From contig JAKOMP010000043.1 of NCBI GenBank assembly GCA_022241785.1, positions 1 to 48,806 of the forward strand: a DNA stretch of 48,806 nucleotides. Reading direction: 5' to 3'. Numbering within the stretch: position 1 is the first letter of the stretch; the number at the start of each line of letters is the position of its first letter. The stretch comes from Cyanocohniella sp. LLY (GTDB taxonomy: Bacteria > Cyanobacteriota > Cyanobacteriia > Cyanobacteriales > Nostocaceae). Position numbers and translations under genes: made by a program. A model generated the notes under the pieces. The model searched no databases, had not been told where the DNA came from, and worked only from the letters and a program-made list of their open reading frames with translations. Below are positions 7,223 through 15,167 of this stretch, piece after piece.

Positions 7223-8458
7223 TTATCTATGTGGTGTGTTGTGTGTTCCTAAACAAACTTGTTCGTAACGTTGACCGGCAATTTCCCAGGTAAATTCTGT
7301 TTCTACTAGTTGTCTACCGTTATCAGATAATTGAGAACGTAGTTGTGGATGATCGAATAGTTGACTAATGGCTTTGACATACTCAGCTGGTTCGTTGGCG
7401 CGTAATGCTCGGATGGGAGTATCTGCACCATCTACAGCTAGTCCTTCTAGACCGCGATCGCTTGCTACTATGGGTATACTGGCAGCCATTGCTTCTAAGG
7501 TTTTATTTTTAATACCAAACCCTGTCCGCATGGGGACAACACAGACGGTGGCTTTGTGTAGGTAATCTACCATTGAAGGCACGCTTCCTGTGACATTAAC
7601 TCCTGGTTTTTCTTTGAGTGCTAAAACTTCTGGAGCCGGACGAGAACCGACAATATCAAAGGTGGTATCAGGATAAGCTTTTTGAATTTCTGGTAATACT
7701 TGGTTGACAAAAAAGCACACAGCATCAATGTTAGCTAAGTTATCCATAGCACCGATAAATACTAACTTATGTCCTCCCGGATCAGTGGTACGGTTGGGAA
7801 ATGTCACTAAGTCTACGCCATTGGGAATTACCGTAATTTCACTGTCAGGGTTAAATTCTTGCAGTTGAATTTTATCTTCTTCGGTTGTCACAACCATTGC
7901 TGAGAACTTAGAGCAGTATCTTTGTTCATAACGTCTTAGTAAGGGTAAATTAATTTTATCTCGCAAGAGATTGTCAGAAACCCCCGTGGCTAGCTGGTTA
8001 CGACAACTACCATAGACAGAACTATGAATATTGACTATGGTTTTAAGCGATTTTTGGAAATGCGATCGCACATAAATTTCATTGACACTATGCTCGCAGG
8101 TAATCACATCATATTTTTTTACTTGTACCGCGTCATCAATCCATGCTTGCATCTCGCTGGAATAGCGATTAGTCACACTAGGTGGTGTTCCCTGTAGTAG
8201 AAATTGACCCAAGCGCTGCACTTTTTTCCAGGGATTTGTAGCTGTTCCGTCATCTAAAGGACGATTAAAAACCACCAGATGCTCTACACAATCCCTTAAA
8301 GCGATTATTTCTGCATCTGTGACACTGCGATCGCGTTGAGTTACCAAGGTGATCCCATGACGTTGACTCAAATATTTCAGTAAATTAAACGTCCTGACTT
8401 GAGTTCCTCCCCGTGTTGGTGGATAGGGAAAGGTAGCCGAGAGTATCAAAATATTCAT
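7223..8458 (-). CDS. Glycosyltransferase family 4
   Basis: A 411-residue GT-B fold glycosyltransferase that would move a sugar from a nucleotide donor onto a glycan or lipid acceptor at the cytoplasmic face of the membrane. It begins MNILILSATFPYPPTRGGTQVRTF (glycine-rich acceptor loop). It continues with IPNGVDLVTFPN and LVFIGAMDNLANIDAV at the start of the second Rossmann domain, and ends with the donor-site segment KNKTLEAMAASIPIVASDRGLEGL. No membrane segments are seen. It is divergent from the glycan genes that start at 8694 and probably belongs to the same polysaccharide cluster. The sugar and acceptor cannot be read from the sequence. Confidence 0.88.
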   Translation of the reverse strand: MNILILSATFPYPPTRGGTQVRTFNLLKYLSQRHGITLVTQRDRSVTDAEIIALRDCVEHLVVFNRPLDDGTATNPWKKVQRLGQFLLQGTPPSVTNRYSSEMQAWIDDAVQVKKYDVITCEHSVNEIYVRSHFQKSLKTIVNIHSSVYGSCRNQLATGVSDNLLRDKINLPLLRRYEQRYCSKFSAMVVTTEEDKIQLQEFNPDSEITVIPNGVDLVTFPNRTTDPGGHKLVFIGAMDNLANIDAVCFFVNQVLPEIQKAYPDTTFDIVGSRPAPEVLALKEKPGVNVTGSVPSMVDYLHKATVCVVPMRTGFGIKNKTLEAMAASIPIVASDRGLEGLAVDGADTPIRALRANEPAEYVKAISQLFDHPQLRSQLSDNGRQLVETEFTWEIAGQRYEQVCLGTHNTPHR

Positions 8459-8693
8459 AGAAGTAAATCAAACGATGATACACATACCATGACCTGATTT
8501 AAGACTGGATGTCATCATCAATATCTCTTATTCACTGTTTTGTAAAGTTTTTATAAGTTTCTGTCCATCAAAAATTTATCTAGAGATGATACAGTACCGT
8601 ATATTCACAGATATTCTGTTGCCTTTATAATGAAGTTGACAACAAATTATAATTGTCAAGAGTAATTTTGTCAGTTAAATAGGATTTAACAAG

Positions 8694-9731
8694 ATGCAAT
8701 CCTCCGGTATTTACACCCTGGCCAATGATGCTGTATTTGATCAATTAGTCGCTTTGCTCAATAGTATTGAGGTTAATGTTAGTCGAGATATTCCAGTATG
8801 TGTGATTCCTTATAATGACCAATTAGAGAGGGTTAAGGAAGAAATAGCTACTCGAGCAAATGTAACTATATTTGCAGATAAAAGCTCAATGCAGTATTGG
8901 GAAGACTTTTATAGTCAAGTTTGGAATGCTCATCCCAAAGCACATCAGAAAGTTCAAGGTCATCCTAAATGGTATAAAAATAGCAGTTTATTTAGAAAGA
9001 TGTGTGCTTTTGATGGCCAATTTGACAAATTTGTTTTTTATGATGCCGATAGTTTAGCAATGAATCCATTGAATAGGGTCTTAGAAAAGCTTAACGACTA
9101 TGAATTTATATTTGATGACTGGGAACACAAAAAAGCAACTCCTGTAGCAGCACTAAATTTTTCTGTGATTGAAAATGCCATTTCTTTACCAGAAGCTCAG
9201 GTGCGTTCTAAAATACATTGTTCCAGTTTTTTCGGGTCAAAACTTGGTGTTTTTAATCAACATGAGCGGGAAATACTCAAAGAGCAGTTGATCAACAACC
9301 ATGAGTATGATTGGATTAACGAGTTGTCTTTGTGGTGTGATGCAGATTTATTTAATTACATGACATTGCGGTGCGATCGCCCACTATTTAACTTTACTCT
9401 CAGCCCTGATGGTCAGGATAGAACAGGTAATTGTGCTGATGCCGACCCCTTTGTCAATGTTAATAATATTCTTTATAACAAAGAAGGTTTAAAACCAATC
9501 CATCGTCTGCATTATATGAATTACCCTTCAATTTGTTTTCAGCGCTTGTCTCAAGGTGAAGATGTAAATATTCGTTATCAAGATGAATTTTTGCACTATC
9601 GCTTTTTGAAGAACCCAGAACAAAAACCTCGATATCTAAATCCACCCAGTCCATTAACTACCACGAGTCGTAATTTCCAAAAAGCCATCCACAAGGTGAA
9701 AAAAATTCTGACTTTAGCGCCAGTAAACTGA
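8694..9731 (+). CDS. GT-A-like sugar transferase family protein (Npun_R2821/R2822-like)
   Basis: A 345-residue protein with a GT-A-style metal/nucleotide motif FVFYDADSLAMNPL at about residues 112-125 (DAD corresponds to DxD). It opens with SGIYTLANDAVFDQLVALLNSIE, the strand-helix start seen in GT8-like transferases. From memory it resembles a cyanobacterial family named after Nostoc punctiforme loci (Npun_R2821/R2822), whose reaction is not established. ATG 8694 is preceded by AGGA at good spacing. It lies upstream of a pyruvyl-transferase gene and a GT2 gene on the same strand, supporting a role in glycan assembly. Family placement is moderately secure; the substrate is unknown. Confidence 0.65.
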   Translation: MQSSGIYTLANDAVFDQLVALLNSIEVNVSRDIPVCVIPYNDQLERVKEEIATRANVTIFADKSSMQYWEDFYSQVWNAHPKAHQKVQGHPKWYKNSSLFRKMCAFDGQFDKFVFYDADSLAMNPLNRVLEKLNDYEFIFDDWEHKKATPVAALNFSVIENAISLPEAQVRSKIHCSSFFGSKLGVFNQHEREILKEQLINNHEYDWINELSLWCDADLFNYMTLRCDRPLFNFTLSPDGQDRTGNCADADPFVNVNNILYNKEGLKPIHRLHYMNYPSICFQRLSQGEDVNIRYQDEFLHYRFLKNPEQKPRYLNPPSPLTTTSRNFQKAIHKVKKILTLAPVN

Positions 9732-9758
9732 AGTCATTTGCAAATTACGGTTACAAAC

Positions 9759-10679
9759 ATGAAGCTGTTTTATTTTCGCTTTCCCAAGGGAATTAGCAAT
9801 TTTGGCGATAATCTCAATCCTTGGATATGGGATCAATTACTACCAGGGGTATTTGATCAAGATAAAACAACTATCTTTGTTGGCATCGGATCACTGCTAA
9901 ATGAGTACGTTCCCAAAGCCGAGAAAACAGCTGTTTTTGGATCTGGTGTTGGTTATGGCAAGCGCTTACCTCCAATAGATGAATCTTGGAAAATTTACTG
10001 TGTTAGAGGGCAACTCTCAGCCAAAGCATTGGGGGTTAAATCTGAATCCGCAGTTACAGATAGTGCTGTACTGATTAGGCGATTGTATAAACAGGCTAGT
10101 AGTAAAGTCAATCAATTCGCCTATATGCCTCACATTGATCATGCCATCCGTGGGGATACCGCCTGGAAACTGATATGTGAGCAAGCAGGAATCGCATATA
10201 TTGACCCCCGTTGGCCCATCGAGCAAGTTTTGTCTGCTATTAGCCAAACAGAGGTATTGTTAGCTGAAGCCATGCATGGTGCGATCGTTGCTGATGCGCT
10301 GCGAGTGCCTTGGATTCCTATTTTAACCAGTGCTAGAATGTTTCCTTTCAAGTGGCAGGACTGGTGTTCATCAATTGATATAGAATACCAACCACACTAT
10401 GTCATGCCTGATACAAAACTATATCCACCAGGGCCGGGAGTTCGTTCATCCTTGCGTTACTCAATCAAATGTGTCCAGCAGGCGCCACAAAGATTCTTCA
10501 AAGCTCTTTGGAAAGGCAATTCCGAAAAAATGGCAATTCAACTAGCTGATATTGCCAAGAATTCAAAACCTATATTAAGTAGCGAGTCTCGGATTGAGCA
10601 ATTAACTGTTGAATTAGAAAAAAGGCTCGAGCAATTTAAAAAAGATGTAGCTTCTGGATACTTTCACCATTCTGGCTAG
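9759..10679 (+). CDS. Polysaccharide pyruvyl transferase family protein
   Basis: A 306-residue protein when started at ATG 9759; a TTG at 9738 would add seven residues (MQITVTN) of no evident value. It begins MKLFYFRFPKGISNFGDNLNPW, the typical N-terminal GD-x-L-N motif of the family. It contains IFVGIGSLLN, AVFGSGVGYG, YCVRGQLSAKALG and the C-terminal LLAEAMHGAIVADALRVPWI signature. Family members add pyruvate ketals from phosphoenolpyruvate to sugars of exopolysaccharides. The gene lies 27 nt after the preceding transferase gene and 35 nt before a GT2 gene, so the three look like one operon. Confidence 0.85.
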   Translation: MKLFYFRFPKGISNFGDNLNPWIWDQLLPGVFDQDKTTIFVGIGSLLNEYVPKAEKTAVFGSGVGYGKRLPPIDESWKIYCVRGQLSAKALGVKSESAVTDSAVLIRRLYKQASSKVNQFAYMPHIDHAIRGDTAWKLICEQAGIAYIDPRWPIEQVLSAISQTEVLLAEAMHGAIVADALRVPWIPILTSARMFPFKWQDWCSSIDIEYQPHYVMPDTKLYPPGPGVRSSLRYSIKCVQQAPQRFFKALWKGNSEKMAIQLADIAKNSKPILSSESRIEQLTVELEKRLEQFKKDVASGYFHHSG

Positions 10680-10714
10680 ATACTTCGTGATTATAGTTTT
10701 TAACGGTCAAAATT

Positions 10715-11662
10715 ATGGCTAAAATTAGTGTTTGCATTCCCACGTTTAATCGACAAAATCTCCTACCCTACGCAATTGAGAGCATACTTCAGCAATCTTA
10801 TCAAGATTTTGAATTAATAGTTTGTGATGACGGATCTAGTGATAGTACACCTGATTTGATGTCACAGTATACAGACAACCGGATTAAATATATTCGTCAT
10901 CCACAAAATATTGGTAAAAGTAATAATATGCGCTCTGGATTTGATGCAGCTCAGGGTGAATATTTTATCAAATTTGACGATGACGATAGACTAACACCGG
11001 ATTTTTTAGCCCGGACTGCGGCAATACTTGATCAAAACTCTAGTATTGATTTTGTTGGCACAGATCATTGGATAATTGATATCAATAATGTTCGGCAGCA
11101 GGAGGAAACTCAAGAAAATTCCCTTCGCTGGGGTCGAACTAATTTAACAGAAGGTATAGTAGATAATTTATTAGAAGTGGTTTTTATTAACCAAAGCTTT
11201 CAAATTGGGGCTACGCTATTTCGCCGTAAAACATTACAAGAATTGGGTTTTATGTTACCCAATATCCAAAACTGTGAAGATAATGATTTATTTATCCGAT
11301 TAGCTTTGGCTGAAAAAAAAGGTTATTATTTGCCTGAGTTATTGATGGAATATCGCTACCATGCAGAACAGCAAGGCATTAATCGAGCCATGCCTTATTT
11401 GTTTGATAAGATTCGGTATTTAGAAAATTATCAGTTTAAATCAGAAAAATTAGAGAAAGTCCGCCAGCATCGATTGGCTGAGACAAAGTTATTATTAGGC
11501 TTGCGTTTAATTGAAAAGGGTGACAACCAAAAAGGTAGAAAATTGGTGTTGGCAGGTAAGTCTTTTTCTACTACGAAAGCTTTAACTGGTTTAGGTTTGT
11601 CATTGTTACCAGTTGGGTTAAGGGGTCAGGTTTTTAATGTGCTGCGACAAATAAAAGGGTAA
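10715..11662 (+). CDS. Glycosyltransferase family 2
   Basis: A 315-residue inverting GT-A glycosyltransferase. It shows the standard start ISVCIPTFNRQNLLPYAIESIL, the nucleotide-binding VCDDGSSDSTPD, and the metal-binding acidic cluster FIKFDDDDRLTPDFL (DxD). An acceptor-side acidic motif NCEDNDLFIRLALAEK follows. There are no transmembrane helices except a mildly hydrophobic C-terminus (LTGLGLSLLPVGL). It is the last gene of the glycan operon that starts at 8694. Confidence 0.88.
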   Translation: MAKISVCIPTFNRQNLLPYAIESILQQSYQDFELIVCDDGSSDSTPDLMSQYTDNRIKYIRHPQNIGKSNNMRSGFDAAQGEYFIKFDDDDRLTPDFLARTAAILDQNSSIDFVGTDHWIIDINNVRQQEETQENSLRWGRTNLTEGIVDNLLEVVFINQSFQIGATLFRRKTLQELGFMLPNIQNCEDNDLFIRLALAEKKGYYLPELLMEYRYHAEQQGINRAMPYLFDKIRYLENYQFKSEKLEKVRQHRLAETKLLLGLRLIEKGDNQKGRKLVLAGKSFSTTKALTGLGLSLLPVGLRGQVFNVLRQIKG

Positions 11663-11715
11663 TGTCTCGAGCCAAGGCGCAAAGGCGCGAAGAGATACCT
11701 AAGAAGTGAGTATAC

Positions 11716-11877
11716 TTACTTCTGTGTTGGAATAATGGGGTTGGGTTGGTAATTTGTGTTGGGTTTGAGTTGATTCATCACGAACATTGTACCCATACCT
11801 AGTACAGCACGGCGTAAATAGGCATACCATTTTAAATCCTCAAACAGCCTGTTTGATAGGACTTTTGAATTTTGACT
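11716..11877 (-). pseudogene. Possible C-terminal gene remnant
   Basis: Between stop codons the minus strand reads 53 codons ending NYQPNPIIPTQK. The stretch LFEDLKWYAYLRRAVLGM and the following GTMFVMNQLKPN look protein-like, unlike the surrounding repeats, but there is no start codon before the internal ATGs. This could be the tail of a decayed gene. I do not recognise the parent family, and chance coding appearance is possible. Confidence 0.3.
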
Positions 11878-11910
11878 TCACATAGCGGTACTAGGACGAG
11901 AAATACGATT

Positions 11911-11940
11911 GCGTTAGTGGAGCTTCCTGAAGGAATCGCT
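11911..11940. repeat. Dispersed GCGTTAG...GAAGG palindromic repeat
   Basis: The segment GCGTTAGTGGAGCTTCCTGA followed by AGGAATCGCT is a diverged copy of the element at 39581-39606 (CGTTAGCGTAGCTTCCCGAA...). A third relative lies at 36453-36497. GCTTCCTGAAGGA is itself a small hairpin. These are dispersed repeats of the genome, not coding sequence. Confidence 0.5.
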
Positions 11941-12100
11941 AGACGATTATTTTGCCAAAAACTGAGTTTTCCTTGTGTATAAGTAGTATTGCTCATGCAA
12001 AAACCGTATAAATATCCAATTTTCTGCCAATAAATCAATTTTCTGGTTAATATTCAAAGTATTCTTAAATAGACTAAAATTTGTTTCATTAGCTCTAATT

Positions 12101-12111
12101 TATACCGTATA
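12101..12111. promoter_or_regulatory. Palindrome TATACCGTATA, possible operator
   Basis: A perfect inverted repeat TATAC-C-GTATA lies 63-73 nt before the ATG of the winged-helix gene at 12175. The winged-helix product could bind here and regulate its own operon. This is inferred from position and symmetry only; no convincing -35/-10 pair was identified. Confidence 0.3.
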
Positions 12112-12174
12112 GCGTGTAAAATTTAGTATTCAAGCTTGGGTATTCCTGAGTTATTTACAGTTAGGCTTACACGC

Positions 12175-13026
12175 ATGGATACGAATGAGTTAAAATTCCT
12201 ATTAAAATTGTTAGGATGTGCCAATTATCGGTCAAGTCTCAGTACAAATACTTTTAAAAGTTTTAAAGGTAAAGATAAAATTTGTAAAGACTTAGGCGAT
12301 CGCGAACTGGTAGACTATACCCGTGAAATTGCTACAGTCAAAATTTTACCGCCAGGTCAAGCACTGCTGAAGCTTGATGCAGCTCAAGTCCCCATCACGG
12401 ATAAAGAACTCAAGGTATTAGAGAAAATTGGTAAAGCTTCAGGTAAAATTGCCCCCAGCAAAATCAGTTCACTGAAAGCATCTGAAAGAGACGGAATTTT
12501 GAAAGCTTTGAGTGAGCGAGGATTGATTGTTGCTGAAATCAAAATGAAGAGGGTACAAGCTGAGGTTTGGCTAACTCAAAGAGGAATTGAGTTTTTGCGG
12601 GATGAATACAGTCCCAAAAAAGGTTCTAATCCAGTTCTTAGTTTGGATTTACTCAATAATTACCTTCGATTTTTGCGGAAGAATTTACGTGTGCAGTCAG
12701 AGGAAATCTCTAGTTCATTACGTGTTAATGAAAATTCTCCTGCTGAAACAAGTAACCATCTCAGTGACGAAGATATTTTACAAATAATTAAGAGATTAGA
12801 CAAAGAACTAGATACAGACAACTATCTACCTATTTTTCACTTACGTCAGAAATTACAACCGCCTTTATCACGGGATGACTTAGATAAATTGCTATATCGC
12901 CTCGAAGAATCTAACCAAATTGAGTTAAGCACATTGGCAGAACCACAGGATTATACTCCGGAACAAGTTGAATCTGGAATTGCTCAAATAAGTAGTGGAC
13001 CATTATTTTTCATCACAGTGAATTAG
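12175..13026 (+). CDS. Winged-helix protein, first gene of the nuclease-translocase block
   Basis: A 283-residue protein starting at ATG 12175 (MDTNELKFLLKLLG). A TTG at 12136 would add 13 residues. The middle part has a winged-helix look: LDAAQVPITDKELKVLEKIG, then SLKASERDGILKALSERGLIVAE and VWLTQRGIEFLRDEY, as in MarR-like or replication-associated domains. A charged linker (about 165-205) leads to a second wing-like unit, YLPIFHLRQKLQPPLSRDDL, LDKLLYRLEESNQIEL and GPLFFITVN at the end. I do not recognise a named family. The stop codon overlaps a possible GTG start of the next gene, so the genes are transcribed together. It could recruit the ATPase to DNA or act as repressor; neither is shown. 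Confidence 0.7.
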   Translation: MDTNELKFLLKLLGCANYRSSLSTNTFKSFKGKDKICKDLGDRELVDYTREIATVKILPPGQALLKLDAAQVPITDKELKVLEKIGKASGKIAPSKISSLKASERDGILKALSERGLIVAEIKMKRVQAEVWLTQRGIEFLRDEYSPKKGSNPVLSLDLLNNYLRFLRKNLRVQSEEISSSLRVNENSPAETSNHLSDEDILQIIKRLDKELDTDNYLPIFHLRQKLQPPLSRDDLDKLLYRLEESNQIELSTLAEPQDYTPEQVESGIAQISSGPLFFITVN

Positions 13027-13082
13027 TGGTATTTGCCTATTCATTAAGAATTATAAACTTTCATAATAATAGAGATAGTAGT

Positions 13083-15137
13083 ATGGCAACCATTGATCAA
13101 CTTATTCAACAATCAATCAATCCATTTGGTAACGACGCAGCACGAAACTTTTGGGAAGAACAACAGCAATCTCCTACTGTTGATTCTATTCATGAAGAAG
13201 CATTAACCGCAATCAAAAGCGTTTTGGATCAAGTGTCTCAAGACCATAGAACTCGGACTCTAATACTATATGGAGATACTGGATCTGGTAAAACTCATTT
13301 TCTTGGTCGCTTAAAAGAAAATCTCAATAGTCAAGCTTTTTTTGTATATATAGAGCCATTCGCCCAAAGTGACCATATTTGGAGACATATATTACGCCAT
13401 ACTATTGATAGCCTAGTTAATGCTCCAATTGGACAAACTGATTCTCAATTAATTCTTTGGATTAAAAGTTGTTTATCTACTATTCGCCAAAATTTAAAAA
13501 GTGAACAACAAAGTTTAATTGATAAAATAAAAACCTTTTTTGGAAACATAGACCAAGCTGATCGGCAATTATTTATTGATATACTCAAAAACACAGTTGG
13601 AATCAAAGGAATTTATAACGCCAATGAATTTTTTGGTATCCTTTACTCTCTAACTAATCCAGAGTTATACTCTTTAGCATGTGAATGGTTGAAAGGAGAT
13701 GATTTAGAAGACGAAATTTTGAAAAAATTGCGAGTTAAGCAATCTATTGATAGCGAAGAAAAAGCATTAGGGATTTTAGGTAATTTTAGTAAAATTTCTG
13801 CAAAAACTCAGCCCATTGTATTGTGTTTTGATCAATTAGATAATATAGCTCGTTTACCAAATGGACTTATAGATATACAAGCACTATTTAATGTTAATTC
13901 GACTATTTATAATGGTAATTGGGAAGGACTTCTAATTATCATTAGCATCAGAACCGCATCTTGGAACTACAATTATAAACGAGTTCAACCTGCTGATTTA
14001 GATAGAATTAGTGGAAAAATTCCTCTGAAACGGATCACATTAGAGCAAGCTGAATCCCTACTAGAATCTCGACTTTATAGTTTACATCAAAAAGCTGACT
14101 CTTTACCTGCTTCTCCTATTTATCCTTTAAATACCAAGGTTTTAGAAGAAGAATTTCCTAGCCGGAAAGCTGTACCTCGACAGGTGTTAGCACTTGGTAG
14201 ACGGTTATTTCAAGAATATAAAGAATGGTTATTTAGAGATCAACAACCTCCTAAGCCAAAGTGGATAGATGGTGTAAAACCACCACCACCAGTACCACCA
14301 GATCCAGGGAAAATTTTGGCGGAATTTCAATTATTATGGCAACAAGAATATAAAAAGGTTCAAGGAAAGATAGGTAAAATATCTCTGCTAGCCGCACCTG
14401 ATTTGATGCGAATGATGCAAGAAGTGTTGGAAGCATTAAAAATACCAGCAATTAAACCTAAACTTATTAGCGGAAAATATGCTAGTTATTCCTTGAGTTA
14501 TCAACTTCCTAAGAATAGAGATAAAATAGGGATAGTATGGACAGAAGATGCTAACATGACAAGTTTCTTTAATATAATGAATGCTTGTCAGAAAGCCATT
14601 CAAAAAAATCTCTGTCAACAACTCTTCCTAATAAGAATTGGAAATGTAGGAAACGCAAAACTTACAGGCTATAGAATATATAGTCAAATTTTTACAGGAA
14701 CTCAACACACTCATATAAAACCTAATCTCACATCAGTTCACTACTTAGTGACTTACCATAATTTTGTTAATTCTGCACTCGCTGATGAATTAGTTATTTT
14801 AGGTAAGCTCATTACTTTACCAATGCTGCAATCTTTGATAGTTAAGTCGAAAATTCTGGAGAAATGTAAGTTACTACAAGACTTAGAAATTTTTCCTAAG
14901 GTTACTCCTGGACCTAACCCAACTATGGAAAAAGTCAAAGAATTTTTATTAAATCTAGTAATAACTCAAGGTTTCATGGGTGTACCAACTTTAATTGATC
15001 AAGCAGCTAGTCAATTTCCAGAAGTAACAGAAACCGATACTAAAAATTTGATTGATTTATTATGTCAAGAAAAAAAAGTGAAAATTCTCGATCCTAAAGC
15101 TAAGTTCCAAGACCAATTAATTTGTTTGATTGCTTAA
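13083..15137 (+). CDS. AAA+ ATPase (ORC/Cdc6-like layout) with unknown C-terminal region
   Basis: A 684-residue protein if started at ATG 13083 (MATIDQLIQQSINPFG). A GTG at 13026 overlaps the previous stop and would add 19 residues, so translational coupling is possible. Walker A is GDTGSGKT at residues 64-71; Walker B is VLCFDQLDN with Asp near 250; a sensor-like IIISIRTASWN follows. The early motif NPFGND.AARNFW and the lid-like EEFPSRKAVPRQVLALGRRLFQEY fit an ORC/Cdc6-like ATPase arrangement. A proline-rich hinge (about 398-408) separates a 275-residue C-terminal part, with SYSLSYQLPKNRDKIGIVW and VHYLVTYHNF, that I cannot assign, ending in a probable winged helix (EKVKEFLLNLVITQGFMGVPTLIDQAASQF). 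It lies 30 nt before the nuclease-translocase gene. It could load that motor onto DNA; this is inference. Confidence 0.8.
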   Translation: MATIDQLIQQSINPFGNDAARNFWEEQQQSPTVDSIHEEALTAIKSVLDQVSQDHRTRTLILYGDTGSGKTHFLGRLKENLNSQAFFVYIEPFAQSDHIWRHILRHTIDSLVNAPIGQTDSQLILWIKSCLSTIRQNLKSEQQSLIDKIKTFFGNIDQADRQLFIDILKNTVGIKGIYNANEFFGILYSLTNPELYSLACEWLKGDDLEDEILKKLRVKQSIDSEEKALGILGNFSKISAKTQPIVLCFDQLDNIARLPNGLIDIQALFNVNSTIYNGNWEGLLIIISIRTASWNYNYKRVQPADLDRISGKIPLKRITLEQAESLLESRLYSLHQKADSLPASPIYPLNTKVLEEEFPSRKAVPRQVLALGRRLFQEYKEWLFRDQQPPKPKWIDGVKPPPPVPPDPGKILAEFQLLWQQEYKKVQGKIGKISLLAAPDLMRMMQEVLEALKIPAIKPKLISGKYASYSLSYQLPKNRDKIGIVWTEDANMTSFFNIMNACQKAIQKNLCQQLFLIRIGNVGNAKLTGYRIYSQIFTGTQHTHIKPNLTSVHYLVTYHNFVNSALADELVILGKLITLPMLQSLIVKSKILEKCKLLQDLEIFPKVTPGPNPTMEKVKEFLLNLVITQGFMGVPTLIDQAASQFPEVTETDTKNLIDLLCQEKKVKILDPKAKFQDQLICLIA

Positions 15138-15167
15138 TTAAAACCTTGTGCTACTACTTTTTCATAA

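Larger units (their letters stand above)
11663..12174. other. Intergenic region with repeats at the edge of the accessory block
   Basis: This 0.5-kb gap starts with a GGCGCAAAGGCGCG repeat at about 11675-11690, contains a short minus-strand frame (11716-11877, listed separately) and a dispersed palindromic repeat at 11911-11940. It ends with a perfect 11-base palindrome at 12101-12111 upstream of the winged-helix gene. Repeat-rich DNA here fits a boundary between the glycan cluster and the 12.1-18.8 kb block. Confidence 0.5.

Noticed and set aside
11832-12038. 68-residue minus-strand frame in the repeat-rich gap
   Set aside because: It runs through the dispersed repeat and has no conserved-looking segment; the neighbouring frame at 11716-11877 is more protein-like.
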